A DNA stretch of 51,358 nt from Streptosporangiaceae bacterium (GCA_019245115.1 JAFARZ010000135.1:1-51358); one strand, 5' to 3'; shown: positions 31,078 through 39,988, counted from the stretch's first letter. Numbers and translations: made by a program. The notes: generated from the letters alone by a model not told the origin.

Positions 31078-33315
31078 GTGCCTGAGACCACCCCGGAAGA
31101 AGAGCTGGACCTGCGGTTTGTGTCTGCTGTGCGCGACCTGCCGGGCGGCGGGGAAGACGGGACGGCGGACCGTACGGCGCCTGTCGTGCCCGGGACCAGG
31201 CTGACCGGTGAGCAGGCCATCGCGTTGTTCGACGCTCAGGCCGGCAGCCGGCACCTCGACCTGGCGGCACGGTACCTGCGTGCGGATGGCCATGGCTTCT
31301 ACACGATCGGCTCGGCGGGGCACGAGGCCAACGCGGCGGTCGGGGCGGTCTCGCGTCGCGATGATCCGGCGCTGCTGCACTACCGTTCCGGCGCCTTCTA
31401 CCTGGCCCGTGCCGCGCAGGTACCGGGCAGTGAGCCGCTGCGGGACGTCCTGCTCGGGCTGGTGGCCGCCAGTGATGAGCCGATCTCGGGCGGCCGCCAC
31501 AAGGTGTTCGGGAACCACGACCTCGCCGTCATCCCGCAGACGTCCACGATCGCCTCGCACCTGCCGCGAGCCGTCGGGATCGCGTTCTCGATCGGGCGGG
31601 CCGGCAAGCTGGACGTCCGGTCCCCCTGGCCCGCGGACGCCATCGTGGTGGCGAGCTTCGGGGACGCCTCAGCGAGCCACTCCACGGCGGCCGGCGCTAT
31701 CAACGCCGCCTGCCGCACCGCCTTTCAGGGCCTGCCGATGCCGCTGCTGCTGGTCTGCGAGGACAACGGCCTGGGGATCAGCGTCCCGACGCCGCAGGGC
31801 TGGGTCGCCGCGGCGCACTCGGGGCGCCCTGGGCTGCGCTACTTCAGCGCGGCCGGGTGGGATCCGGTCGCCTGCTTTGATGCCGCCGCGAAGGCCGCCG
31901 CCTATGTACGTGCCAGCCGCTCGCCCGCGTTCTTGCACCTGGAGCTGGTGCGCTTCCTGGGGCACGCCGGAAGTGATGCGGAGATCAGCTACCGCAGCCA
32001 GGCCGAGATCGCGGCGGACTACGCCCGCGATCCGCTGCTGGGGACCGCGCGCCTGATAGTGGCAGCCGGCCTGCTCAGCCCCCAGCAGGTCATCACCAGG
32101 TATGAGGAGCTGCGCGCCCGGGTCAAGACAATCGCCGGGCAGGCCGTGACGCACCGCGGCCTGGCCAGCCGGGCCGAGGTGACCGCCCCGCTGGCGCCGC
32201 GTCACCCGGACCAGGTCGCGTGCCGGGCCGCCACGGCCGGCAGCGCCGCGGCCCGCGAGGCCGCCTTCGGCGGCAAGCGGCCGGAAGAAGCCGGGCCGCT
32301 GACCCTGGCGGACACGATCAACCGCGGCCTGGCCGATGCGCTCGTGGCCTACCCCGAGCTGATGGTGTTCGGCGAGGACGTCGGCCGAAAGGGCGGCGTC
32401 TACGGGGTGACACGGGGACTGGCCAGACGGTTCGGCGCCGGGCGGGTCTTCGACACCCTGCTCGATGAGCAGGCGATCCTCGGGCTCGGCCTCGGCGCCG
32501 GCATTTCAGGGCTGCTCCCGGTGCCGGAGATCCAGTACCTCGCCTACCTGCACAACGCCGAGGACCAGCTCCGTGGCGAGGCGGCCAGCATGCAATTCTT
32601 CTCCGCCGGCCAGTACCGCAACCCCATGGTGGTGCGCGTCGCGGGCCTGGCCTACCAGAAAGGCTTCGGCGGCCACTTCCACAACGACAACGCCGTCGGC
32701 GTCCTGCGCGACATTCCCGGCCTGGTGATCGCGGTGCCCGCTCGCGCCGAGGACGCGGCGCCGATGCTGCGTACCTGCCTGGCGGCCGCCCATGTCGACG
32801 GCACCGTCTGCGTCTTCCTGGAGCCGATCGCGCTCTACCACACCCGCGACCTCCACCGGCCCGGCGACAGTGCCTGGCTGTCGCCCTACGCCAGCCCGCG
32901 GCGCTGGGCTCACGAGCACGTGCCGATCGGCCACGGCCGCGCTTATGGCAGCGGCACCGACCTCACCCTGATCACGTTCGGGAACGGGCTCCCCATGTGC
33001 CTGCGGGTCGCACAGCGGCTGACCGCGGCCGGGGCCGGCGTGCGTGTCTTCGACCTGCGGTGGCTCGCACCCCTGCCCGCCGAACAGCTCCGGACCGAAG
33101 CCAGCCTGGCCCGCCGCATCCTGGTCGTGGACGAGACACGCCAGACCGGCGGGGTCTCCGAGGGAGTGATCACCGAACTCGCCGACGCCGGGTATCGCGG
33201 GACTATAGCCAGGATCACCTCCGCCGACAGCTTCATCCCGCTGGGCGACGCCGCCGCGCACGTCCTGCTGTCCGAAGCCGGCATCGAGCAGGCCGCCAGA
33301 AAGCTCTTGGACTGA
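31078..33315 (+). CDS. Fused E1 alpha/beta 2-oxoacid dehydrogenase (TPP-dependent)
   Basis: The 745-residue product joins both halves of a heterotetrameric 2-oxoacid dehydrogenase E1. Residues about 40-370 are E1-alpha-like, with 'DGHGFYTIGSAGHEANAAVGAV', the thiamine-diphosphate region 'VVASFGDASASHSTAAGAINAA' to 'LVCEDNGLGISVPTP', and 'ELVRFLGHAGSD'. Residues about 400-745 are E1-beta-like, with 'LTLADTINRGLADALVAYPELMVFGEDVGRKGGVYGVTRGL', 'DTLLDEQAILGLGLGAGISGLLPVPEIQY' and 'DLRWLAPLPAEQL'. It probably decarboxylates a branched-chain 2-oxoacid or pyruvate, but no E2 or E3 gene is nearby. It starts at a GTG with AGGGA upstream. Confidence 0.9.
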   Translation: MPETTPEEELDLRFVSAVRDLPGGGEDGTADRTAPVVPGTRLTGEQAIALFDAQAGSRHLDLAARYLRADGHGFYTIGSAGHEANAAVGAVSRRDDPALLHYRSGAFYLARAAQVPGSEPLRDVLLGLVAASDEPISGGRHKVFGNHDLAVIPQTSTIASHLPRAVGIAFSIGRAGKLDVRSPWPADAIVVASFGDASASHSTAAGAINAACRTAFQGLPMPLLLVCEDNGLGISVPTPQGWVAAAHSGRPGLRYFSAAGWDPVACFDAAAKAAAYVRASRSPAFLHLELVRFLGHAGSDAEISYRSQAEIAADYARDPLLGTARLIVAAGLLSPQQVITRYEELRARVKTIAGQAVTHRGLASRAEVTAPLAPRHPDQVACRAATAGSAAAREAAFGGKRPEEAGPLTLADTINRGLADALVAYPELMVFGEDVGRKGGVYGVTRGLARRFGAGRVFDTLLDEQAILGLGLGAGISGLLPVPEIQYLAYLHNAEDQLRGEAASMQFFSAGQYRNPMVVRVAGLAYQKGFGGHFHNDNAVGVLRDIPGLVIAVPARAEDAAPMLRTCLAAAHVDGTVCVFLEPIALYHTRDLHRPGDSAWLSPYASPRRWAHEHVPIGHGRAYGSGTDLTLITFGNGLPMCLRVAQRLTAAGAGVRVFDLRWLAPLPAEQLRTEASLARRILVVDETRQTGGVSEGVITELADAGYRGTIARITSADSFIPLGDAAAHVLLSEAGIEQAARKLLD

Positions 33316-33353
33316 GGAAGCACCACCGCCGTTCGTTCAAAAGAAGGTTGAAC
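33316..33353. repeat. Post-stop repeat R2 (CCACCGCCGTTCGTT) with small hairpin
   Basis: The element begins at once after the E1 stop. It contains a variant of the terminator arm at 14278 and continues into GTTCAA/TTGAAC arms (33335-33340, 33348-33353) with a seven-base loop. It may be a weak terminator or a mobile short repeat. Confidence 0.5.
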
Positions 33354-33436
33354 AGCGGGCCGTCCGCATCCGTTCTCCTGGGTAGACCGTCCGGTTTCGC
33401 GGGGAGACCGGGCCAGGGGGAACGGAGGAATGCGGC

Positions 33437-34030
33437 ATGCCGCACAAATTTCTGATGACCGGCCTCGGCCTGGTCGCGGCCGGGCTCGCGATCGCGGGCT
33501 GCGGTGCGTCCCAGGACACGGGTGCGACGTCGGCTCAGGCTCACCAGGCGGGCGCCAGCCAGCCTTCCCAGGCTGGCGCTGCCGGGAACACCAGCGCGGC
33601 CAGCGGACCGGAGCCGGCCGACGCGTCCCTGTCCGGCATCCACGCGTGCAAGCTGATCAGCGCCTCGGTGGTGCAGTCGGCACTCGGCACGCTGAGCTCG
33701 CCGCCGGCCGAGGATCACGGCGGGCTGTACTGCCTGTATGAGCAGGCCGTCCCGGGCGGAGTCGGGCTCTCGGTCATCGTGACCATCACCGAGCGGTCCG
33801 GCTACGACGCGGCCAAGGAAGTCACCCGGCTCGCGAACGGCGCCCAGGGAACGCGGTACGTGGAGCTGAGCGGCATCGGAGACGACGCCTTCGCGAGCAT
33901 CGGACCGCAGTCCTACGAACTCAGCGCGGCACATGGCGGCCGGGCCATCTCAATGCAGATCGACAGCACCAGTCCGGCGGCGCAGCGGGCAGCGATGGAG
34001 CTGATGAAGCCGGCCATCGCCAACTTGTGA
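33437..34030 (+). CDS. Lipoprotein, DUF3558-like
   Basis: The 197-residue product has a lipoprotein signal peptide ('MPHKFLMTGLGLVAAGLAIAGC', lipobox Cys22), an Ala/Gln/Ser-rich linker, and a compact domain from about residue 65 ('GIHACKLISASVVQSALGTLSSPPAEDHGGLYCLYEQAVPGGVGLSVIVTITERSGYDAAKEVTRLANG', 'VELSGIGDDAFAS'). The paired Cys residues and the 'CxLIxxxxVxxALG' start recall DUF3558-type lipoproteins of actinobacteria. GAGGAA precedes the ATG. It would sit on the outer face of the membrane; role unknown. It is convergent with the glycosidase-like gene, with eight bases between stops. Confidence 0.8.
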   Translation: MPHKFLMTGLGLVAAGLAIAGCGASQDTGATSAQAHQAGASQPSQAGAAGNTSAASGPEPADASLSGIHACKLISASVVQSALGTLSSPPAEDHGGLYCLYEQAVPGGVGLSVIVTITERSGYDAAKEVTRLANGAQGTRYVELSGIGDDAFASIGPQSYELSAAHGGRAISMQIDSTSPAAQRAAMELMKPAIANL

Positions 34031-34038
34031 GATGCGCG

Positions 34039-36174
34039 TCAGGACGCCGCCGGAGCGTGAACCAGCGTGACGGTTACCGATCGTGTGCGGGCCGGTATGG
34101 TGACGGCGCCGGCTCGGTTGTCGACCGTGCCCGCGGACGTCGAGGCGATGTTGTTCACGAAGGCGGGCAGCTCGAAGGCCACCGGTCCGGAGGGCTCGCC
34201 GGCCAGCCGCAGCGTGACCGCATCTCCTCGCGCGGTGATCGTCACGCCGATCCGGCCGCCGCCGGTGGTGGGGAAGTTGGATACGGCGATCCGGCGGCCA
34301 GACCCGACCCAGCTGTCCGGGACGCCCCTGCCCACGATGAGCGACCCGTCGGTCCGCTGGGATACGAGCGAGTCAAGCAGGCCGAGGTCACCCATGGCGA
34401 TGCCCCACGAGTGCGGCGACGCGCCGCCGCCGCTGGCCGGGTGGTTGCCGATCCACGGCGTCGGCGTCGTGGTGCTCGGCGAGGTCGAGCCCTCCCACCA
34501 GGAGTACGGCCCGGCCTGGTCGTTCTCGATCAGGAATTCCAGCGAGAGGATGCCCTCGTCGCGGTAGTTGTTACTGGCCAGGCCCCAGGCGCCGTATGCG
34601 CCGTTGTAGGCGGTCGACCAGAAGCCCTCGCCCGGGTACCCGCCGAACGTGTTGGCCGGCAGCATGCCCTTCACCCGGCCGAAACCGTAGGACAGGGTCT
34701 TGTCGATCCAGTCCGCGGCGGTCTGGCCATCCGGGCTGGTCATCGGGGCGCCGAGCAGGTACCCGTTCCAGGCCCAGTTGAAGTAGACGCCGGGCGCGGC
34801 CCAGTTGGCGTCCTCCGGGTTGGAGCAGCGGTTGGCGGTGTTGGGCTGGACCATCGAGCAGGGAATGTAGCCGAGCTTGCTGGTGGAGATCGTCGACGAC
34901 AGAGTCGAGTTCACCGCCCGGAGCAGGCTGTTGTACTCGCCGGCCGCCCATTGTTCCTGGGCGGCGTTGCCCAGGACCTTGGCGAGGTACTCATAGCCAG
35001 CCAGGCCGAGCAGGGCCTCGTAGTTGTCGCTGACCCAGAAGCCGTTGGCGTCGATGTCGTTGGTCTCGCCGATGATGCCGCCAGGTCCGGTGCGGTCAGC
35101 GGCGATGATCTGTGCGGTCGCCTCGATGCTCGGCTGCGCGCTGGCCCCGAGCGGGCCGGGCGAGCTGAAGCGCGCGGCGAGGAAGTTCGTGTCACCGGTC
35201 TTCTCGACGTACAGGGCCCACAGCCACGGGTAGACCCACGTCCCGTCCGAGTACTGGGTGTTGGTTCCGACCACCCGGTCGGTCTCGTCGAGCAGCGCGT
35301 GGGCGTCGCTGAAATAGCCCTCGTTGAACATGTTCGCGAGGATGCCGATGACGTCGTGCTCGTACTCCGCGTGGTACCCGTTGGTGCCGGTGTCCAGGGC
35401 GTTGCCGCTCCGGTCGATCTGCGTGTACGCGAAACCGGCCTTATAGGCGTCGACCAGTTGCCGATCGGGCAGCTCGAGCTGGGTGATCCCGGCCAGCTGC
35501 TGGTTCCAGAACGCCCGCATGTGGGCGAAGTGGGCGTTGTAACCGCCCGCCGCGGCAAGCTGGGCCGCGGCCGGCCAGGCGTAGGTCCCGCCGAACCTGT
35601 CTTCGGCCACCACGTAGTCGTGGTCGGCCGTCGCACCGGGGCTCACCTGGTCAGATGCGCTGTTCAGCGGCACCAGGCCCGGCGACGGCTGCGGGTCGAC
35701 CGTCAGCGTCTGGCTGGTCGGGTTGTGCACTGCCACGCGGCTGTAGATCAAGACGTACGGGTTGCCGCCGATCACCACGCGGTCGCCGAAGTTCGTGATG
35801 GAGACCTTCGCCCCGGCCGACGTGAAGCTGGTCACCAGCGCGGGCAGGTACCCGTCCGCGTTGGTCCAGGTCGTCGGCGAATTGTTGTAGACGCCGAAGC
35901 CGTACAAGGTATTGATGCCGTTGGGGACGTAGAAACTGCCGCCCAGACAGGCGTTCGCGCCCTGGCCGTTACCGAGCCAGCCGATCGCCGACGAGTCGAC
36001 TCCTGTCGTGAAACCCGGGCCGCCGCCGGCCGGGCACGGATAGGGCGCCGCGGGGGTTGCCGACGCCGAGGTCGCGTCGGCTGCCGCCGCCCCGGACGCT
36101 GCCATCGTCACCGCTGTCGCCACCGCCAGCGTGGCGGCGGCGAACCGCCAGGGCCGCAGGAGCTTCACTGCCAC
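34039..36174 (-). CDS. Secreted (alpha/alpha)6-barrel glycosidase-like protein
   Basis: The 711-residue product starts at a GTG preceded by GGGGAGGAG and has a signal peptide ('KLLRPWRFAAATLAVATAVTMAASGAAAA'). An N-terminal beta-sandwich (about 40-210) is followed by a helical-barrel domain (about 210-600) with 'LPDRQLVDAYKAGFAYTQIDRSGN', 'EYEHDVIGILANMFNEGYFSDAHALLD', 'YPWLWALYVEKTGD', 'DANGFWVSDNYEALLGLAGYEYLAK' and 'YSWWEGSTSP..TTTPTPWIGNHPA'. A C-terminal beta-domain ends the protein. This architecture is that of six-hairpin glycosidases, but I could not name the GH family; the acidic residues near 'EYEHDV' and 'WVSDNYE' are candidate active-site positions. It is divergent from a LacI regulator that probably controls it. 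Confidence 0.8.
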   Translation of the reverse strand: MAVKLLRPWRFAAATLAVATAVTMAASGAAAADATSASATPAAPYPCPAGGGPGFTTGVDSSAIGWLGNGQGANACLGGSFYVPNGINTLYGFGVYNNSPTTWTNADGYLPALVTSFTSAGAKVSITNFGDRVVIGGNPYVLIYSRVAVHNPTSQTLTVDPQPSPGLVPLNSASDQVSPGATADHDYVVAEDRFGGTYAWPAAAQLAAAGGYNAHFAHMRAFWNQQLAGITQLELPDRQLVDAYKAGFAYTQIDRSGNALDTGTNGYHAEYEHDVIGILANMFNEGYFSDAHALLDETDRVVGTNTQYSDGTWVYPWLWALYVEKTGDTNFLAARFSSPGPLGASAQPSIEATAQIIAADRTGPGGIIGETNDIDANGFWVSDNYEALLGLAGYEYLAKVLGNAAQEQWAAGEYNSLLRAVNSTLSSTISTSKLGYIPCSMVQPNTANRCSNPEDANWAAPGVYFNWAWNGYLLGAPMTSPDGQTAADWIDKTLSYGFGRVKGMLPANTFGGYPGEGFWSTAYNGAYGAWGLASNNYRDEGILSLEFLIENDQAGPYSWWEGSTSPSTTTPTPWIGNHPASGGGASPHSWGIAMGDLGLLDSLVSQRTDGSLIVGRGVPDSWVGSGRRIAVSNFPTTGGGRIGVTITARGDAVTLRLAGEPSGPVAFELPAFVNNIASTSAGTVDNRAGAVTIPARTRSVTVTLVHAPAAS

Positions 36175-36256
36175 GGGATCTCCTCCCCATCGACGCGACG
36201 CCGGGTCGCTGGTCGGATCCAAACGTTGCCGCACATCAGCTAAACAAACCGGGACA

Positions 36257-36265
36257 CGTTTAACG
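36257..36265. promoter_or_regulatory. Candidate LacI-type operator (CGTT-T-AACG)
   Basis: A perfect 9-bp inverted repeat with the CG-centred half-sites typical of LacI operators lies in the 158-base divergent gap between the glycosidase-like and LacI genes. AAAC and GTTT flanks extend some symmetry. It is short, so chance cannot be excluded. Confidence 0.4.
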
Positions 36266-36332
36266 CTACACGGGCCATCATCGGAGTACAACGGGCATCC
36301 TCGCGGCAAGGAGGCGCCGGTACACTGCCCCC

Positions 36333-37457
36333 GTGCCCAGATCGTCGGCCGGCCGTCGTACGACGATGACGGACGTCGCCCGCGAGGCAGGGGTATCGGT
36401 GATGACGGTCTCCTACGTCTTCAACCGACCCCAGCGGGTCTCCCCCGGTATACGCGAAGTCGTCGTCCAGGCCGCTCGCCGGCTCAACTACCACGGGCCC
36501 GACCCCGCGGCGCGGTCGCTGGCACGCGGGCGGAGCAACAGCGTCGGTGTCGTCGTCGGGGAAGGCCTGACCTACGCGTTCGACGATCCGCAGTCGACGC
36601 GTTTCCTCGTCGGCGTGGCCGCCGTCTGCGTGGAGTACCAGCAGAACATGGTGCTGATCCCCGCGGCCGGCGATATCGGCGACGCCTCTCGCGTCAGGGA
36701 GGCGGCGGTCGACTCCTACATCCTGTGGACCGGCGTGCGAGACGGCCCGGTCCTCGACGCCATCATCGCCACCGGCAAGCCCGTCGCCATCCAGGGGCCG
36801 CCGCCCGGCTCTCTACGACCTGATCCGGGCCGACCAGACCCGGGCCAAACGGGCAACCCGGGAGACCGGCAGATCCGGGTGGTCGCCGCCGACGACCGCT
36901 CGGCGGCGTCCGCCGTTACCTCCGCCGCCTTCGCCGGAGCGCGGGCGCCCGCGGTAGTGAGCTTCGCGCTGAGCCCGGAAGGCAGCCCGACCATCGTCCG
37001 GGGACCATCCGTGTCCAAGGTGGCTTTTGCCAGCGCCCGCGAGCGGCTGCGCGGCATCCAGCAGCAGTGCCGGCGCATGAGGATCCCCTGGAGCGACGTC
37101 CGCGTCGCCGTCGTGGCGCGAAACAACCGCCAGGACGCCCGGGCGCTTCTCGAGGAGCTGGTCGACGACCCGTCCCCGCCGGACGCGATCGTCGCCATGA
37201 GCGACGAGCTCGCGCTCGCCATGCTTGACATCATCGATCAGCGCGGGTGGCGGGTTCCTGAGGACGTGACCGTCAGCGGCTGGGACGACTCGCCCGCCGC
37301 CGCGCAGCACGACCTCACCAGCGTCCACCAGTCGCTCGAAGAGCAGGGCACGCTGTGCGCCCTGTTCGTCCTTGGCCGCGAAGGCCAGCACGAGACCCCC
37401 GCGTGGCGGCTGATCGAGCGCGGCTCCACCAGCCGCCAGCAATCAAGGACGGCCTAA
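36333..37457 (+). CDS. LacI-family transcriptional regulator
   Basis: The 374-residue product has an N-terminal LacI helix-turn-helix ('TMTDVAREAGVSVMTVSYVFNRPQRVSPGIREVVVQAARRLNYHGPDPAARSLARGRSNSVGVVVGE') and a periplasmic-binding-protein-like ligand domain ('ATGKPVAIQGP', 'PDAIVAMSDELALAMLDIIDQRGWRVPEDVTVSGWDDSPAAAQHDLTSVHQSLEEQG'). A Pro/Gly/Asp-rich insert ('PDPGRPDPGQTGNPGD') interrupts the ligand domain near residue 170. The start is a GTG; the ATG at 36366 would lack only a disordered lead. Divergent orientation suggests it senses a sugar released by, or related to, the adjacent secreted glycosidase-like protein. Confidence 0.88.
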   Translation: MPRSSAGRRTTMTDVAREAGVSVMTVSYVFNRPQRVSPGIREVVVQAARRLNYHGPDPAARSLARGRSNSVGVVVGEGLTYAFDDPQSTRFLVGVAAVCVEYQQNMVLIPAAGDIGDASRVREAAVDSYILWTGVRDGPVLDAIIATGKPVAIQGPPPGSLRPDPGRPDPGQTGNPGDRQIRVVAADDRSAASAVTSAAFAGARAPAVVSFALSPEGSPTIVRGPSVSKVAFASARERLRGIQQQCRRMRIPWSDVRVAVVARNNRQDARALLEELVDDPSPPDAIVAMSDELALAMLDIIDQRGWRVPEDVTVSGWDDSPAAAQHDLTSVHQSLEEQGTLCALFVLGREGQHETPAWRLIERGSTSRQQSRTA

Positions 37458-37733
37458 GCACCCTGCCCGCGCCGCCGGTGGCTGTCGTGATGCGGTTACC
37501 GCGGCGGCAGCGCGGGGCCGCTGGAGTGCGCGCAGTTGACGAGAAACGCCGGAGCGATGGCCTGGAGGCAGGCGCCGCGGGGACGGCGCAGCCGTTTGCC
37601 GGTCGTGCTGCCGATGGGCAGCCTGAGCGCGATGGCGGAGGAGAACCTCCTGTTCAGCAGGCAGAAGGTCTTCGCGCTCGCCCGTCGCTCGGCGTCGCCG
37701 ACGGCCGGCCCCGTGCCTTGTAGCTGACTACGA

Positions 37734-37767
37734 TTTCCTGAGTCGAAAATATTTTCGGCTCAGGAAA
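37734..37767. repeat. 34-bp near-perfect palindrome
   Basis: Two 17-base arms with no loop read TTTCCTGAG, one mismatch, then CGAAAAT and back. The centre is AT-rich (AATATT). The long uninterrupted symmetry in an otherwise gene-free region suggests a protein-binding or recombination site, or a terminator-like hairpin. Confidence 0.7.
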
Positions 37768-38698
37768 CTGACTTCAAAGACACGGCACGCCTCCAGTCAC
37801 CGCTCCCGATGGCAACACCGGGAAGCCAGCGGACCGGATCTTTTCGAGGCGTTGCGGGGGTCTCTGAACGGACAGCGGATCCTTTGTAAGCCACAGCCGA
37901 TCCGTTACGCGAATTAAAAGCGGATATATCACCATATGCCTAGCACGGACCAGCGCCAGATGACTGGCCTCATGACACCCCTATGGCCACGAAACTTAAC
38001 CGCAATAACAGTCAGCCCCAGACGACTGTCAGGTTTCCGTTCTAATGCATGTGCTTTTGAATTGTGCGCGTTCACGCTCCGGACTTAGGCAGGGGCGGCC
38101 ACGATGCTTGAGATGAGCACGAAGCCAGTTTCGCGAACCAGTTTCTGCCCGGGATAGACGGACGGCGGGCAACCATAGACGGCACGACTCAAGAGAGCCT
38201 GAGCGCGTGAGGGCTGATTACTAGCTGTTACACGAGAATTCCTAGTGTGAGGCAGCCCAGCTAGCTAGCTCGTCGCACGGCTGTAGCACACGTCGCTGAT
38301 GGAATGCGTCAGATGACTCACTCTGGCTATGCAAGATGCAATACATGGTGAGCGCTACGGCGTATGCGTGCTCCAGCGCCTTTGCGAGGCATCCGGAATT
38401 GGCCGGAATTAACCCGGACGCTGGGAATCTTCTCGGTATGCGGGCGCCGCCCGCGGGTCGTCGGCTGAGGCGTGTCACTTAAGATACTTGAGCAAGCGCT
38501 TGGCTCAGAGCCCGGATATGCAGAACGCTCAGGAAAGGGCGGTAACTCTAATAGCGGGTTTTATACACCTGATGGCCATAGACGCGAGTACTCTCAATCC
38601 AGGGAGGGGGGGCCTGCTCCATGGTCGCCGTGATCCGGTGCACCTCTCAGGGACCCATCTGGCTGGAGAACAATGATCCAAAGCAGCGAAGGAGTTAA
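37768..38698. other. Gene-poor, lower-GC stretch
   Basis: No open frame here has a ribosome binding site or recognisable family, on either strand; the same is true of 37458-37733. The GC content drops and stop codons are frequent. A small ACAGTC...GACTGT hairpin occurs near 38008-38029. The stretch may be the remains of an excised or decayed mobile element. Confidence 0.45.
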
Positions 38699-38847
38699 CA
38701 GGCAGTGAGTGGCTAACCCGCTGGATTGCCTGGTGAACCGACCATGCCTTGACGGCGAGTGTCGTCCAGAGCCGGGAGGGCCGCCCCCGGAGTTCCGTGA
38801 CCACGCTGTGGCTGCAGGAGGCACGGAGCCGACGGGGCGGCCCTCCC
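38699..38847. repeat. Structured element: nested stem-loops with a 14-bp perfect inverted repeat
   Basis: GGGAGGGCCGCCCC (38774-38787) pairs perfectly with GGGGCGGCCCTCCC (38834-38847) across a 46-base loop that itself holds CCGTG/CACGG and CCAC/GTGG arms. Just upstream, CAGGCA (38699-38704) pairs with TGCCTG (38727-38732). The arrangement could fold into a long RNA or DNA hairpin. No reverse transcriptase or integrase gene is adjacent, and the class of element is unknown. Confidence 0.6.
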
Positions 38848-39080
38848 CTCCCTAAGGAGTTACTGGTGCATGACGTTACATGCTGCGCGCTTAATTTGCG
38901 CGTAGAACCACCGTTTGACCTAAAGATCATTCGCAGAAAGAACACGTCATTCCTAGCCAAACCGCATAGTCGTAGCTGGGTTCGAGGAAGCTGCGGTCGC
39001 AGGTACGGCTTTTGTGCGCCCGCATCCGGGATTTTCGTTCTCATTTCCGCGGGGTGCGATTTTACGCCAGGAGGGATCAG

Positions 39081-39287
39081 ATGAGCTGGTCCGCGGCTGC
39101 CTTCTCCGCGGACTCGGCCGGCTCCCGCCGGGCATCCCCGGCGCTGGCGACCGGTCGCAAGCTACAGCCCGGTGTAAAGCCCGATCAGCTCAACGCGGAT
39201 GAGCTCATCGAGTTCTGGGACGATATCACCCCGGTCTCCGGACGCCATGCGGCACCAGATCTCGGCCATGCCGGGGAGACGCGGTGA
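39081..39287 (+). CDS. Hypothetical small protein preceding the cyclase-like gene
   Basis: The 68-residue product starts at an ATG after a strong AGGAGGGA and reads 'MSWSAAAFSADSAGSRRASPALATGRKLQPGVKPDQLNADELIEFWDDITPVSGRHAAPDLGHAGETR'-type hydrophilic sequence with an acidic helix ('LNADELIEFWDDI'). No family is recognised. Its stop overlaps the GTG start of the cyclase-like gene (GTGA), so the two are translationally coupled and probably work together. Confidence 0.7.
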   Translation: MSWSAAAFSADSAGSRRASPALATGRKLQPGVKPDQLNADELIEFWDDITPVSGRHAAPDLGHAGETR

Positions 39288-39988
39288 TCGGCCTGCCGGG
39301 AGAGCTCGCCACGTGGCCAGCCGACGGACACATCTGCACCATGTTCGCCGCCGACATCGTCGGCTTCACCCGCCCCGACCGCGATGAGGACATGCAGTCC
39401 CAGCTGCGGCTCGCCCTGTACAGCATGATCCGTGAGGCTTTCACCTGCTCAGGCGTCCCCTGGGAGCGCTGCGTGCAGCAAGACCGCGGTGACGGGCCAC
39501 TGGTGATCATCCCGCCTGGCATCCCGCCGCACGTGATCGTGGACTCGCTCCCCGAGCGGTTCAGACAGCTGATCTGCCGCCATAACCGTTACGCGATGCC
39601 GCCAGCCCGGATGCAGGTCCGCGCCGCGCTCAATATCGGACCCGTCTACCGCGACGAGCACGGCTACTCGGGGCAGGACATCAACCTGCTGTGCCGCATG
39701 CTAGACGCCCGGCCACTGCGGCGCATGCTCAGCGACACCGGCACCGAACTCGCCGTCATGGTGTCCGCGCCCGTTCACGACACTATTGTTGTGCGCCGCT
39801 CCAGCCAGGCCGACCTGGCAGCTTTCAGGCAGGTGAAGACCAGGGTGAAATGGACGTGGATAGAAGCGTGGATATACGCGCCGGGTAATCCGCTACCACC
39901 ATCGGCCTTAATTAGGAATGTCACCATTCAGGTGATACCCTCCGGTGCCAGCCCTCGCCGGGATCGCGAAGAAGCCGTGACGCGGTAA
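39284..39988 (+). CDS. Class III nucleotidyl cyclase-like domain protein
   Basis: The 234-residue protein contains a class III cyclase homology domain: metal ligands Asp24 ('MFAADIVGFTRPDRDEDMQ') and Asp70 ('QQDRGDGPLVIIP'), and the 'SGQDINLLCRMLDA' helix with Asp132, the transition-state Asn134 and Arg138. The base-recognising lysine normally found four to six residues before GDG is absent (Gln65/Gln66), so substrate choice or activity may be altered. A beta-rich C-terminal tail follows. There is no membrane segment or sensor domain. It is co-translated with the 68-residue protein. Diverged soluble cyclases of this kind occur in actinobacterial signalling and conflict loci. Confidence 0.75.
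   Translation: MIGLPGELATWPADGHICTMFAADIVGFTRPDRDEDMQSQLRLALYSMIREAFTCSGVPWERCVQQDRGDGPLVIIPPGIPPHVIVDSLPERFRQLICRHNRYAMPPARMQVRAALNIGPVYRDEHGYSGQDINLLCRMLDARPLRRMLSDTGTELAVMVSAPVHDTIVVRRSSQADLAAFRQVKTRVKWTWIEAWIYAPGNPLPPSALIRNVTIQVIPSGASPRRDREEAVTR

Noticed and set aside
38699..38847. Retron msr-msd or integron attC
   Set aside because: No reverse transcriptase or integrase gene in the window and no attC core-site pairs; kept only as a structured element.
38970..39005. tRNA-like GGTTCGAG sequence
   Set aside because: No acceptor stem or anticodon arm can be built around it.
38529..39044. A 171-codon minus-strand frame over the structured element
   Set aside because: It reads through the inverted repeats as low-complexity peptide and has no family match.
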